From positions 434,001 to 498,000 of the forward strand of contig NZ_CP036433.1 in the NCBI RefSeq assembly GCF_007751035.1: a stretch of DNA of 64,000 nt. The letters run 5' to 3'. The translations under genes were made by a program, and so were the position numbers. Shown piece after piece: positions 45,988 through 55,167 of this stretch. Every line of letters starts with the position of its first letter. The first letter of the stretch is position 1. The DNA comes from Lignipirellula cremea (GTDB lineage Bacteria > Planctomycetota > Planctomycetia > Pirellulales > Pirellulaceae). Below the pieces are notes generated by a model. The model did not search any database, was not told where the DNA came from, and saw only the letters and a program-made list of their open reading frames with translations.

Positions 45988-48900
45988 TTAACGCTTCCTG
46001 ATCTCAAGCACATACCGGATCAGATCGTTGAACTCGCCGCGATTCTTTAACTGGCGCGTCAGATTCGAGGGCATCAGCGAGGTGCGGGAGTCGACCACTT
46101 CGTCGATATCTGCTTTTTTGATCGTGATCGGCTCTGGCTGGGCCAGGTTCCGCAACACGATTTCGTTCTCGTCTTCGGAGACGCGAACGCCTGTGTAGAG
46201 CTTGCCGTCGACGGTCAGCACGTTGACCTGGGCAAAGGCTTTGTCGATGCGATTCGACGGCCGCAGCACGGAATCGACCAGCTCTTCCGGTTTGAGCGAC
46301 TCCTTGATCTTCGTCAGGTCCGGACCCAGGCGAACGGCGCCTTTGGGCGGATCATGGCAGGCGAAGCAGGCGGCCGCTCCCTTGGCGAACAGCTCTTTGC
46401 CGCGGGTCAGGTCGCCATCGGCCATGGCGATCCGGGCGAGTTCGGCCGGATCGGCGCTGAGCAGTTCCTGCTCCAGTTCCAGGTTGGAGAAGCCTTCGGG
46501 ATCAATGCCGATATCTTTCAACACCAGCTCCGCTTCCAGCGGGTGCTCGGCGAGCAGATCGTCGGGCAGCCAAAAGGTGGTCCGGTCGATCGTTTCCGCA
46601 CGAACCTTGGTGACGGTCTCGGGCCGGATGGTCGAGGCCTGGTTGTCCCAGGTGTTGCGGACGAAGGTCAGGACGGCGGCCAGTTCGTCGTCTTTGAGCA
46701 GCGTGCGGAAGGCCGTCATCGGCGGCACGCCGCGGGCCGGGTCGTACGTCTTGCCATTGACGGTGATCTTCCCCCACATGCCGTGCAGCGCCATTTTGAC
46801 CAGGCGTTCTTCGCTGCCGTTGACCCAGGGGCTGCCGACGAGGGACGGATACACGTTGCCGTTCCCTTTGCCATGCGAAAGATGGCACGTCATGCAGTGG
46901 GCTTCCCGCTGGTAGATCTCGGCGCCGACTTTGTAGACCTCCTGGTCGGCCGGGCTGAGATGCTTGGGCGGATCAAAATTGACGACCTCTTTTTCGGCTT
47001 CGGCGACAAAGCCGCGGGAGCCGGTCAGATCCACGTTATGCCACAGGTGCTGCACGGTCGCAGCGGCCATGGCCGCGTGCTTGACTTTAGAGTTCAGCAG
47101 CGTGTGCAGCAGCTCTTCGTTGCGGACATTGTGCTGCTGGTGCATCCACAGGGCTTCCAGCAGGTGATGGGCTTCGGTTTCGTCGTTGGGGTCGAAGTCC
47201 TGCATCCATTTGACCGTGGCGGCGATGACCTTCTGGGAGTCGCGGCCGCTCAGTTCGACGCGCGTGCGGTGGCGGACGCCGTTGATCGGGTGCTTGAGGT
47301 TCTCCAGCAGCGTTTCGATCGATTCCCCGGCGATGGCGACCGGCTTCTGCAGCGGGCGGCCTTTGATCGTCAGACGCAGAATGCGGCCATGCTGATGGTC
47401 GCGGTTGGGGTCGCGAATGTTGTGTTGCATGTGGCCGATAATCGCGTTCTGCCAGTCGGAAACATACAGCGCGCCGTCAGAGCCAATCACGGCGTCGGTC
47501 GGGCGGAAGTTGCGGTCGCGGCTATCCAGCAGGGCTTTGACAGGCGTGCCCCAGACTTCGCCGAAGGCCCGTTTGTCGCCGTCTCCGTCGCGGTCCAGGT
47601 CGTACTGTTTGACGCCCAGGAAGCCGATCGTATTGCAGATAAGAAAGTCGTTCTGCATGTCTTCGGGAAAATGTTCCGAAGACAGAATGGCGTCGGCCGC
47701 GACGGGCCGGAATTCTTTCTCCAGCAGCTTGAACATTTTGAAGCCCTGGCCTTCGGGCCGCACCTGGAACGAGTTCCCGCCGGTGCCGTCGTTGGCGTAG
47801 TTATAGCCCCAGTAATCAAAGCAGGAGCCGTGCGGGTTGGGCGAGTTGCCGGCGTGCGGGGTGATGGCGAAGGTCCGCGGATCAAAGCGGTACATGCCCG
47901 AGGCGCCGATGTTCAGGTTCTGTTTCCACGGCGTTTCATGGTTATGGACCAGGAAGATTCCGCTTTGCCAGTAGATGCCGCCATCGGGGCCGTAGACCAG
48001 GTTGTTAGCCGCATGATGCGTGTCGGCCGTGCCCAGTCCCTGCAGAATGGGATAGCGGACGTCGGCTTTGTCGTCGCCGTCGGTGTCTTTCAGGAAGAGC
48101 AGATCGGGACCGGAAGTGACCAGCACCCCGCCGCCCCAGAACTCAAAACCAAGCGGGTTATGCACATGCGCAAAGATGATCCGTTTGTCGGCTTTGCCGT
48201 CGTGGTCGGTATCCTCAAAGATCATCAGGGTGTCGTTCATTTCTTTGAGCGGCTCCCACTTGGGATACGTGTTCCAGCAGGCGGCCCACAGGCGGCCCTT
48301 GGCGTCGACCTGCATCTGCACCGGGTTGGCCAGGTCGGGGAACTGCTCTTCCGAGGCGAACACGTTCAGCTCGTAGCCTTCGGGCACGTCGATCTGGGCG
48401 ACGCTTTCCTCGGGCGACAGATAGTCGACGGTTCCTTCTTTGGCTGCGCTAGAGCTTTTGCTCTTGCCGCCCACGTTGGAGATGACTTTGACCGGGCCAG
48501 GCACATTGCTGTCGTCGATGGTGAACTTTTTCCCCTCGGCGGCGGCCCAGATCGCTTTGTCGCGGTTGGCCGTCATGACGTCCAGCATGATCAGTTCATG
48601 CTTGAGTACGTCGGCGTTGCTTTGGCCGTCGACAAAGGTCAGGGTCGAGCGGCCGCCCCAGATATCGTTACCGTCGGTGGCCCGGTAACGGTTGTGCCAG
48701 TGCCAGTTTTTGTCAGCGACGGCGGCGTACACATCGGCCAGCCGGTCGTCGGCCGGAGTTGTTTTGCCGGTCAGGGCTCGCGAGATGATCCCGGCCAGCT
48801 GCTGGTAGCCTTTGGCGTTGAGATGCACGCCATTAAGCGTGTACCGTTCCGGGCTGGCGGCGAACAGCTGAATGGTCGGCGAATACAAGTCGACGAAGGT

Positions 48901-49488
48901 GGCGCCGGTCTCTGCGGCCGCGCGTCGCGTGGCTTCGGTATAGGCGGCCAGATTGGCGTTCAGCTGGACGCCGTCGGGCAGATTCGGGTCGCCCGTGTTT
49001 TCATAGGCGATCGGGCTGAACAGCACAAAGCGGGCGTCGACGCCTTTCTCTTTACGCAGGGCCCGGTACTGCTCGACCAGCTTCACCAACTCGGCCTGGT
49101 AGGCGTCGGCTTTTTCGAAACCATCAAAGGATTCGTTGTAGCCATAGAACATAAAGACGACATCCGGCCCCACATGCTGCAGGTATTCGGCGTCGTTGGT
49201 GAAGCCTTTGTTACGCGGCTTCTTGTTGACCATGTCGCCGGAGAAGCTCATGTTGCGGAAGCGGACGTTCTGTCCCTTCAGCTGGCTCTGCAGGACGGTC
49301 TCGACCCACGGGTCGTGCTGCATGCGGTCGGCCAGACCGTTGCCGTAAATGGCGACCAGGTCGTTTGGCTGAAAGCGAAACGGGTCGGCCGCCTGGGCGG
49401 TCGTTACGGCCAGCAAGGCGGAAAGTACGCCCAGCAGCGGCAAGAGGAACAGTTGCTTTTCTAGCGGCGGTGAAAGTTTCAATATCAT
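45988..49488 (-). CDS. SGNH-like domain fused to PVC propeller and two c-type heme domains
   Basis: A 1166-residue exported protein from the ATG at 49488 (signal peptide about 12-34). The N-terminal SGNH-like domain (about 40-245) has GNGL at 49-52, with Gly where the nucleophile Ser is expected, and N219-G-V-H222 instead of DxxH, so hydrolysis is doubtful. A sorbosone-dehydrogenase-like propeller follows (about 350-700, [21 protein letters not shown]), then helical repeats. Two c-type heme sites close the protein: CMTCH (865-869) and CFACH (1041-1045), the second in the planctomycete heme-binding domain ([21 protein letters not shown]). It is co-oriented with the esterase gene upstream. Confidence 0.92.
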   Translation of the reverse strand: MILKLSPPLEKQLFLLPLLGVLSALLAVTTAQAADPFRFQPNDLVAIYGNGLADRMQHDPWVETVLQSQLKGQNVRFRNMSFSGDMVNKKPRNKGFTNDAEYLQHVGPDVVFMFYGYNESFDGFEKADAYQAELVKLVEQYRALRKEKGVDARFVLFSPIAYENTGDPNLPDGVQLNANLAAYTEATRRAAAETGATFVDLYSPTIQLFAASPERYTLNGVHLNAKGYQQLAGIISRALTGKTTPADDRLADVYAAVADKNWHWHNRYRATDGNDIWGGRSTLTFVDGQSNADVLKHELIMLDVMTANRDKAIWAAAEGKKFTIDDSNVPGPVKVISNVGGKSKSSSAAKEGTVDYLSPEESVAQIDVPEGYELNVFASEEQFPDLANPVQMQVDAKGRLWAACWNTYPKWEPLKEMNDTLMIFEDTDHDGKADKRIIFAHVHNPLGFEFWGGGVLVTSGPDLLFLKDTDGDDKADVRYPILQGLGTADTHHAANNLVYGPDGGIYWQSGIFLVHNHETPWKQNLNIGASGMYRFDPRTFAITPHAGNSPNPHGSCFDYWGYNYANDGTGGNSFQVRPEGQGFKMFKLLEKEFRPVAADAILSSEHFPEDMQNDFLICNTIGFLGVKQYDLDRDGDGDKRAFGEVWGTPVKALLDSRDRNFRPTDAVIGSDGALYVSDWQNAIIGHMQHNIRDPNRDHQHGRILRLTIKGRPLQKPVAIAGESIETLLENLKHPINGVRHRTRVELSGRDSQKVIAATVKWMQDFDPNDETEAHHLLEALWMHQQHNVRNEELLHTLLNSKVKHAAMAAATVQHLWHNVDLTGSRGFVAEAEKEVVNFDPPKHLSPADQEVYKVGAEIYQREAHCMTCHLSHGKGNGNVYPSLVGSPWVNGSEERLVKMALHGMWGKITVNGKTYDPARGVPPMTAFRTLLKDDELAAVLTFVRNTWDNQASTIRPETVTKVRAETIDRTTFWLPDDLLAEHPLEAELVLKDIGIDPEGFSNLELEQELLSADPAELARIAMADGDLTRGKELFAKGAAACFACHDPPKGAVRLGPDLTKIKESLKPEELVDSVLRPSNRIDKAFAQVNVLTVDGKLYTGVRVSEDENEIVLRNLAQPEPITIKKADIDEVVDSRTSLMPSNLTRQLKNRGEFNDLIRYVLEIRKR

Positions 49489-49535
49489 CGTGGCAGGTTC
49501 GCGTGGTGGTAGGGAATTAAAAGGTTGCGGCGGCT

Positions 49536-49556
49536 GGCCCGCGTTAACCGCGGGCC
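49536..49556. terminator. strong palindromic hairpin between two minus-strand genes
   Basis: GGCCCGCG (49536-49543) and CGCGGGCC (49549-49556) pair perfectly around TTAAC. It lies downstream of the esterase stop (49661) and 48 bp before the start of the next gene, so it may end transcription of the esterase or stabilise its 3' end. There is no clear T-run after it, so terminator function is uncertain. Confidence 0.45.
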
Positions 49557-49660
49557 TTGTCGTCGGACGGCTGCGCCAGGAGAACAGCGATGCTCTGGGA
49601 GCCGATGCGACGAAAGCCGGTACGGTAAGGTCAGTTTTACAAGCCGTTCTAGCGCGGCGA

Positions 49661-50626
49661 TTACTCTCCGCGGAGCTGGCTGCCGAGCAGATCAAGGATC
49701 ATTCTCGTCCGCGTTTCGTCGCGGTATTGCGGGCCGCCGTGGCCGGCGCCTTCGATCAGTTGATACGTGGCGTCGAGGCCCAATTCATTGTAGCAGTCTT
49801 TCAGGCGCTGTCCGTGCAGCGGCTTGACGAGCGATTTATCAGCCGAGCCGTATAGCAGGATGATCGGCGGGTCGTCCTTGCTGACATGGGTCGTGGCGCT
49901 GGCCAGTTTCGCCGCCTCCAGAAGCTCCGATGGCTTGCCGCCCAGCAGTTGATACAACGGGCATTGCGGCTGGTCGCAGCGTTCTTGCTCGACCGTTGCA
50001 TTGTAATAAAGGTCGGTGGGGCCATACATGACCAGGCCGGCCTGCACGCGGCTGGACTGGTCGAGGTTGCCGCCGACGTTCCCTTCGAGTTCTTCCACCC
50101 CGCCGCTGGTTGCGACCAGAGCCGCCAGGTGGCCGCCGGCCGAAGAGCCGGCAACGGCGACCCGTTCCGCCGCATAGCCGTAGTGGTCCGCATGGGCGCG
50201 GAGGAAGCGGATGGCGCCTTTGCAGTCGTGGATCAGAGCCGGGAACTTCGCCGTTTTGGTCAGGCGATAGTCCACGCTGGCGACCGCATAGCCGTGCTCC
50301 GCCAGCCAGGTCACCTGGCAGGATTTTTTGGAGCCGGCCTTCCAGCTTCCGCCATGAAAGAAGAGGACCAGAGGTGGTTTCTCTTTCGCGCTGGTCGGCA
50401 GGTAGAGATCGAGTTTGAGGGAATGCCCGCCCACCTGGGCGTATTCGATATCGCGGTGAATGGCGATCTCGCCGCGCTGTTCGACCAGCGCGGCCTCGGG
50501 CGCCTTGCCCGGAGCCTTCGTCTCTTCAGCCGTCGCTGCGCCGGCCAGACAGGCGAGCACGACAGGCAATACAAACAGGTTTCGCCGCGCCCTGGGCAGG
50601 GAGCGGCCTTGTGGGATACGGGTCAT
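49661..50626 (-). CDS. exported alpha/beta-hydrolase (esterase/lipase type)
   Basis: A 321-residue exported esterase of the hormone-sensitive-lipase/BD-FAE-like group. Signal peptide about 15-33 ([17 protein letters not shown]). The oxyanion motif HGGSW is at 91-95, the nucleophile elbow GSSAGG at 160-165 (Ser162), and the C-terminal half carries [10 protein letters not shown] (Asp) and GAGHGG (His), so the triad is complete. The ATG at 50626 is used because a longer frame from 51007 runs through an intergenic repeat and lacks a signal. Such enzymes in secreted planctomycete sets often act on acylated polysaccharides; the substrate here is not predictable. Confidence 0.9.
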   Translation of the reverse strand: MTRIPQGRSLPRARRNLFVLPVVLACLAGAATAEETKAPGKAPEAALVEQRGEIAIHRDIEYAQVGGHSLKLDLYLPTSAKEKPPLVLFFHGGSWKAGSKKSCQVTWLAEHGYAVASVDYRLTKTAKFPALIHDCKGAIRFLRAHADHYGYAAERVAVAGSSAGGHLAALVATSGGVEELEGNVGGNLDQSSRVQAGLVMYGPTDLYYNATVEQERCDQPQCPLYQLLGGKPSELLEAAKLASATTHVSKDDPPIILLYGSADKSLVKPLHGQRLKDCYNELGLDATYQLIEGAGHGGPQYRDETRTRMILDLLGSQLRGE

Positions 50627-50844
50627 CGGTCCATCCGGCGCTGGCGGAGAAGGGGCGGCCGTCGATTCCAGGGAACGCCGGTCGCGATCGATAAAAAAGA
50701 GTTCGAGCCGGCCGCCGAAACGACCCGCTCGATCATCAACCTGTCGTCCCGGAAGAGCCCGCAAAGGGACGCAGACTCGCGAGGGACAAGCCCGTAGTAT
50801 AACTCCCCCCGAGCCACGGCGGGTTACCTTTTTCGGGAGCCGGC

Positions 50845-50953
50845 TCCACATAGCCAAACTCTGGCGGGTGGGACAGGTTTCCAACCTGTCATCGCTCCCA
50901 ACCCTCCAGTCTTCAATGTGCCATTGAAAAAGCAGGTTGGAAACCTGCTCCAC
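50845..50953. repeat. intergenic inverted repeat in a 353-bp gap
   Basis: The segment GGGACAGGTTTCCAACCTG (about 50869-50887) pairs with CAGGTTGGAAACCTGCTCC (50933-50951). Just left of it, TAGCCAAACTCTGGCGGG (50851-50868) resembles an arm of the 78-bp hairpin family. The gap 50627-50979 contains no gene; a reading frame running through it is an artefact of this repeat. Similar inverted repeats are familiar between planctomycete genes (from memory). Confidence 0.65.
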
Positions 50954-50979
50954 GAAAAGAAGCGGCCAGTAGCCGTTCT

Positions 50980-52164
50980 TTACTTCTTCTCGATCTCGAT
51001 CCGCCATGCCTCGGGGGCGCAGGCGGCCTGCAGCAGGGATTCCTGGGCCTCGATCGCTTGCTGGGCCGTGGCGAGTTTTTCGGCGTCCTGTTCTTTGCTG
51101 GCCAGGCGCCAGTTGTTGTTCAACCCGCCCTGCAGCCCGGAGATCAGGCCGACGATTTTGTTGGAGCGATCGGCGATCGCGCCTTCAAAAACGGTCGCCA
51201 TGTTCCAGCCGCTCGCCAGTTCTTTCTCGGTCAGCACGGCGGCCGGTTTGCCGTTGATCGTCACCTGGTACTCGCCGGCGGGCAGGTCGGTAACGGTCAG
51301 CATCCAGCGGGACAGGTCGTGGATTTCCGGCAGCAGATCAGCGGCGGCTTGCGACTTGGGGCTGATCGGCCAGGCGCTGGCTTCGTCGATCCGGGTGAAG
51401 GCCAGCTTGCCATCGGCGGCGGAGACGTCGGAGATTTTGCAGCCCTCGGCGGCGCCCACTTTACCGTCGGCGGAAAGGGTCGCCGAGCTGACGTCCCGCT
51501 TTGCCTGCAGTTGCGACAGGATCACTCCCGCCATGGTGTACTGGCCGACGGGACCGGGGTGGACGGCGTCGCCGGTCAGGTTGATCGGCGTCTCTGACCG
51601 GTGGTTCTTCCCCCACAGGTCCAGCAGGGCGTGGTACTGATCGATCACGACCACCTGTTCTTCCTCGGCCAGTTTCTTCAGGGCGACCGTATACGGATCA
51701 ATGCGGCGGCAACGATCGCTTTTCCAGTCGCCGGTGACGCTGCCGTCGTTGACGGGGCTGGAGGAAATGAGGACCGGCTGGGCGCCGATGTCGCGGATCT
51801 TTTGAATCAGCTGACGCATGCCATCGATGTATTTAGCCGGGTCGTCGCCCGAGCCGACGTCGTTCATGCCCAGTTCAATGCTGACGATGGTGGGCTTCCA
51901 GGCGGCCACATCGTAATCGAAGCGGGCCAGAATGCTGGAGGTGCGATTCCCGCCAATCCCGGAGTTGCGGAACTGCAGACCCAGTTCCGGGTAACGGGTG
52001 CGATAGAACGCCTCGATGTAGTTGCTGTGTTGTCGCTGGGCGGTGATGCTGTCGCCGGCCATAACCCAGAGATCACCCTTCTTTACGGTGAGGGCGGGAT
52101 CGGCGGCATGCAGCGGCAGGCAGCAGCCGAGCACCAGGGTCATCAAAAGCAGGTTGCGAACCAT
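50980..52164 (-). CDS. exported GDSL/SGNH hydrolase
   Basis: A 394-residue exported SGNH hydrolase. Signal peptide 1-20 (LLLMTLVLGCCLPLHA). The catalytic blocks are complete: GDSI (37-40, Ser39), the Gly of SGIGGNR, the Asn of ELGMNDVG, and DAVHPGPVGQ providing Asp and His. A C-terminal region of about 150 residues (after 240) is beta-rich and ends in a helix with KEQDAEKLATAQQAIEAQ. The ATG at 52164 has AAAGG 7 bases upstream, better than the earlier in-frame starts. Likely an acyl or acetyl esterase on carbohydrate. Divergent from the PQQ-like gene. Confidence 0.92.
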   Translation of the reverse strand: MVRNLLLMTLVLGCCLPLHAADPALTVKKGDLWVMAGDSITAQRQHSNYIEAFYRTRYPELGLQFRNSGIGGNRTSSILARFDYDVAAWKPTIVSIELGMNDVGSGDDPAKYIDGMRQLIQKIRDIGAQPVLISSSPVNDGSVTGDWKSDRCRRIDPYTVALKKLAEEEQVVVIDQYHALLDLWGKNHRSETPINLTGDAVHPGPVGQYTMAGVILSQLQAKRDVSSATLSADGKVGAAEGCKISDVSAADGKLAFTRIDEASAWPISPKSQAAADLLPEIHDLSRWMLTVTDLPAGEYQVTINGKPAAVLTEKELASGWNMATVFEGAIADRSNKIVGLISGLQGGLNNNWRLASKEQDAEKLATAQQAIEAQESLLQAACAPEAWRIEIEKK

Positions 52165-52472
52165 CGGGAAACCTTTCATCAAGAAGCGGGATAAACAATC
52201 GTCAGGTACACACAGAGAGGCCCCTTCGCCAGGCCCGGCAGGTCGGCGCTGCCGATTTTTGGCAAGCGGGCCGCAGGCTGACGGACGAACGCCCCCTTGC
52301 TGCATCGTAGCGGATGGCGGGGCGCCAGTCGCTTGTCTGTCGGATCGCGGGCCGGAATTCAGGCAGTCGGGGGTCCGGCAAGCATGTGGGCGTTTTTGCC
52401 TTGAGATCTGGCGTGCGCCAGATAGACTGCAATTTTGCAAATTCGCGGCCTCTTTGGAATCAGGTTGTCATT
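52165..52472. other. divergent intergenic region, no gene seen
   Basis: A 308-bp gap between the divergent GDSL hydrolase and PQQ-like propeller genes. Open frames on both strands are extensions of these genes and lack start signals. Both promoters should be here, but I see no convincing -35/-10 pair and no repeat. Confidence 0.5.
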
Positions 52473-53738
52473 ATGTCGTCTCAAATCACCGCGTTCTTTC
52501 TCACGGCGAGCCTCGCCCTGGGCGCCGATGCTTTCGCCCAGAACTGGCCCCAGTTTCGCGGACCGGACGGGAACGCCACCAGCACCGACGCGCAGTTGCC
52601 GCTGAACTGGAACGCTTCGACCAATATTATCTGGAAGACCGAACTGCCCGGACGCGGCGCCTCGAGCCCGATTGTGTGGGACGACCGCATTTATCTGACC
52701 GCCTTTTCCGGTTACGGCGTGGACGATGCCGAGGTCCAGGACAAGACCAAACTGCAGCTGCATGTGCTGTGCATCAATCGGGAAGACGGCGCCGTGATCT
52801 GGGACCAGTCGACTCCCGGCAGCCCGCATACCCAGGATGTCACCAACCGCGTCCAGGACCACGGTTACGCTACCGGTACTCCAGCGACCGACGGCAAAGC
52901 AGTTTTCGCCTACTTCGGCGTGTCGGGTCTGATTGCGTACTCGACCGAGGGCGAGCTGCTTTGGCAGGCAGAGACTGGCATTAAAACGGCCGGCTTTGGA
53001 TCGGCGTCGTCGCCGGTGCTGCATGGCGATCTGGTGATCGTGAACGCCAGCATCGAAGGCGACCAGGTGATCGCCTTTAACAAGCAGACCGGCGAAAAGG
53101 CCTGGGCGATCGACGAAGTCAAACGCTCCTGGACGACGCCCTGCCTGGCGAAAACGGCCGAGGGCGCCGTGGAGCTGGTCGTCAACCAGATCGACGTCAT
53201 CCGCGGCTTCGACCCGACGACCGGCAAGGAGTTATGGAGCTGTGCAGGCATCGACGACTACGTGGTGCCGGCGCCTGTCTCGCATGAAGGCGTCGTCTAT
53301 TGCCTGGGCGGCAGGCAGAACCGGTGCATCGCCGTGCGACTGGGCGGCCGCGGCGATGTGACCGATACGCACAAACTGTGGGAGGTCAACATTGGCGCCA
53401 ATGTGACGTCGCCGGTGTACTACCAGGGCCATTTGTACTGGGCCAGCGACAAGGGGATCGCGACCTGCCTCGACGCAAAGACGGGCGAACCGATCTATCG
53501 CGAACGCCTCGACACGCGAGCCCGGATTTACTCCTCGATCGTCCGGGGAGCCGATCGCTTGTATGTGACGACCCGCGACGAAGGCGTCACCGTGCTGCCT
53601 GCCGCGCCGGAGTACAAGGAGCTGGCCGTCAACACGATCACAACCGACGAAACGCTCGTCAACTCCAGCCCCGCCATTTCCGGCGATCGCCTGTTCCTGC
53701 GAACCGACAAGTATCTGTATTCGATCGGCAACAAGTAA
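52473..53738 (+). CDS. exported PQQ-binding-like beta-propeller protein
   Basis: A 421-residue exported protein (signal about 1-22, ending ADAFA). It opens with the typical QNWPQFRGPDGN and NIIWKTELPGRGASSPIVWDDRIYL, then blades such as LHVLCINREDGAVIWDQ, LIAYSTEGELLWQAETG, VIAFNKQTGEKAWAI and IRGFDPTTGKELWSC. This is the outer-membrane assembly/PQQ-like repeat family that planctomycetes hold in many copies. Residues for PQQ or metal binding cannot be confirmed, so enzymatic activity is open. The start at 52473 keeps the signal peptide; a frame opening 159 bp earlier does not. Confidence 0.9.
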   Translation: MSSQITAFFLTASLALGADAFAQNWPQFRGPDGNATSTDAQLPLNWNASTNIIWKTELPGRGASSPIVWDDRIYLTAFSGYGVDDAEVQDKTKLQLHVLCINREDGAVIWDQSTPGSPHTQDVTNRVQDHGYATGTPATDGKAVFAYFGVSGLIAYSTEGELLWQAETGIKTAGFGSASSPVLHGDLVIVNASIEGDQVIAFNKQTGEKAWAIDEVKRSWTTPCLAKTAEGAVELVVNQIDVIRGFDPTTGKELWSCAGIDDYVVPAPVSHEGVVYCLGGRQNRCIAVRLGGRGDVTDTHKLWEVNIGANVTSPVYYQGHLYWASDKGIATCLDAKTGEPIYRERLDTRARIYSSIVRGADRLYVTTRDEGVTVLPAAPEYKELAVNTITTDETLVNSSPAISGDRLFLRTDKYLYSIGNK

Positions 53739-53787
53739 ACGGCAACGGGTTCGATGCGTTTTCGCTGCCGTGAGGCGTCGCCAAAAA

Positions 53788-53995
53788 AGTTAACCACAGA
53801 GGAACACGGAGAAAGAGGAGGAACAATACGTCGCGCGTCGCACTGAAGAGCGGTTCGGCGCTTGGAATGGCTTCTGAAGGAAGAGACAAGAGAATCTCTC
53901 TGCCGCCTTCCTCGCCTGACGAGACGAAAACGTCCCATCCGCTCCTCCTTTCCTCTGTGTTCCTCCACGTCCTCGGCGGTGAATCCCTTTTGGGT
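53788..53995. repeat. intergenic repeat with CCACAGAGGAACACGGAG-type arms
   Basis: The left arm (about 53790-53822, TAACCACAGAGGAACACGG and on) and the right arm (about 53945-53985, CCTCTGTGTTCCTCCACG and on) are inverted relative to each other in the gap after the PQQ-like gene. This resembles a widespread intergenic repeat that often yields spurious translated frames, one of which extends here from the reductase gene's 3' side. No gene is assigned. Confidence 0.6.
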
Positions 53996-54033
53996 CGCCT
54001 GTCGATTCTGTCGTGAGCAATGCGAATGGCCGC

Positions 54034-55047
54034 TTAAACCTGCACCAGCGCCTTGCCCATTTTGTCGCCGTGGAACAGGTTGATGAATGCCTGCGGGGCG
54101 TTCTCCAGGCCCTGGGTGACGGTCTCTTTCCAGACGATCTTGTCGGCCGCGATCCATTCGCCCATCTGCTGCTGGAACTCGCGGTACATGTCCAGATGGT
54201 CGCGCACAATGAAGCCTTGCACGCGGAGCCGCTTCACGATGATTTTGAACAGGTTCGCCGGGCCCGGTTCTGGCTGGGCGTCGTTATAGCTGGAGATCAT
54301 GCCGCAGCAGACAATGCGGCCAAAGTCCTTCATGTTGTCGATGGCTCCGGCCAGATGATCCCCGCCGACGTTGTCAAAGTACAGGTCGATCCCCTCCGGG
54401 AACAACTCCCGCAGTCGGGCCGAAACGTCGTCGACTTCGTGATAGTTAAACGCCTCGTCGACGCCCGCTTTGGTTTTGAGCCAGTCGATCTTTTTGGCCG
54501 AGCCGGCGCTGCCGACGACGCGGCACTTTTTCTGCCGGGCAATCTGGCAGACGATCGAGCCCACGGCTCCCGATGCGGCGGAGACAAACACGGCGTCTCC
54601 TTCTGTCAGCTGGCCGATTTTCATCAGCCCGACATACGCCGTCATGCCGGTCATTCCCAGCACGCCCAGGAACGTTTGCGGCGGGGCCTGGCTGGCGTCA
54701 ATCTTTTGGATCCCCTTGCCGTCGGAGGTCCAGTACTTACGCCAGCCCAGATTGCCCAGCACGTAATCGCCGGCGGCGTACTTGCGGTGGCTGGAGGCGA
54801 TTACCTTGCCGACGCAGCCGCCTTCCAGCGGCTGGCCGATCTGGAACGGGGGCACATAGCTGGGGCCGTCGTTCATCCGTCCCCGCATATAGGGATCGAC
54901 GGAGAACCATTCGTTCTCGACCAGGATTTCGCCTTCCTGCGGCTGCGGGGCCGCCGTCTCCACCAGCTCAAAGTTATCCGGCGTCGGCAGGCCTTGGGGG
55001 CGCGATTTCAAATGGATTTCACGCTGCTGGGTAATGGTCGCTGACAT
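54034..55047 (-). CDS. NADPH-dependent MDR-family reductase, CurA-like
   Basis: A 337-residue zinc-free medium-chain reductase closely resembling E. coli CurA (YncB, curcumin/dihydrocurcumin reductase) and leukotriene B4 12-hydroxydehydrogenase. Landmarks: SRPQGLPTPDNFELVE at the N-terminus, VDPYMRGRMNDGPSYVPPFQIG, LGMTGMTAYVGLMKIG, the dinucleotide fold AASGAVGSIVCQIARQKKCRVVG, DLYFDNVGGDHL, and the C-terminal RLRVQGFIVRDHLDMYREF and GLENAPQAFINLF. It should reduce the C=C bond of enones or other activated alkenes with NADPH in the cytoplasm. It starts 121 bp before the end of the upstream LamG/esterase gene, with no sign of shared function. Confidence 0.92.
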   Translation of the reverse strand: MSATITQQREIHLKSRPQGLPTPDNFELVETAAPQPQEGEILVENEWFSVDPYMRGRMNDGPSYVPPFQIGQPLEGGCVGKVIASSHRKYAAGDYVLGNLGWRKYWTSDGKGIQKIDASQAPPQTFLGVLGMTGMTAYVGLMKIGQLTEGDAVFVSAASGAVGSIVCQIARQKKCRVVGSAGSAKKIDWLKTKAGVDEAFNYHEVDDVSARLRELFPEGIDLYFDNVGGDHLAGAIDNMKDFGRIVCCGMISSYNDAQPEPGPANLFKIIVKRLRVQGFIVRDHLDMYREFQQQMGEWIAADKIVWKETVTQGLENAPQAFINLFHGDKMGKALVQV

Positions 55048-55167
55048 CGGTTGGCTCCTGAGAAAATGAGGGGAGATGCGGCGGCGGGAAGTTCGGTCCC
55101 GCAGACCGGGCGGCCGGACGACCCGTCCTGGCGCCTGCTTTCAAGGTGCAAATGGCGCGCCGCCTTT

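Noticed and set aside
46354-49464. A 1036-codon plus-strand frame opposite the SGNH-propeller-heme gene
   Set aside because: Composition is typical of an antisense shadow and the minus-strand gene has clear domains and heme motifs.
53790-54209. A minus-strand frame through the CCACAGAGG repeat after the CurA-like gene
   Set aside because: The translation shows the usual product of this intergenic repeat (HRRGRGGTQRKGG-like) and an out-of-frame shadow of the reductase.
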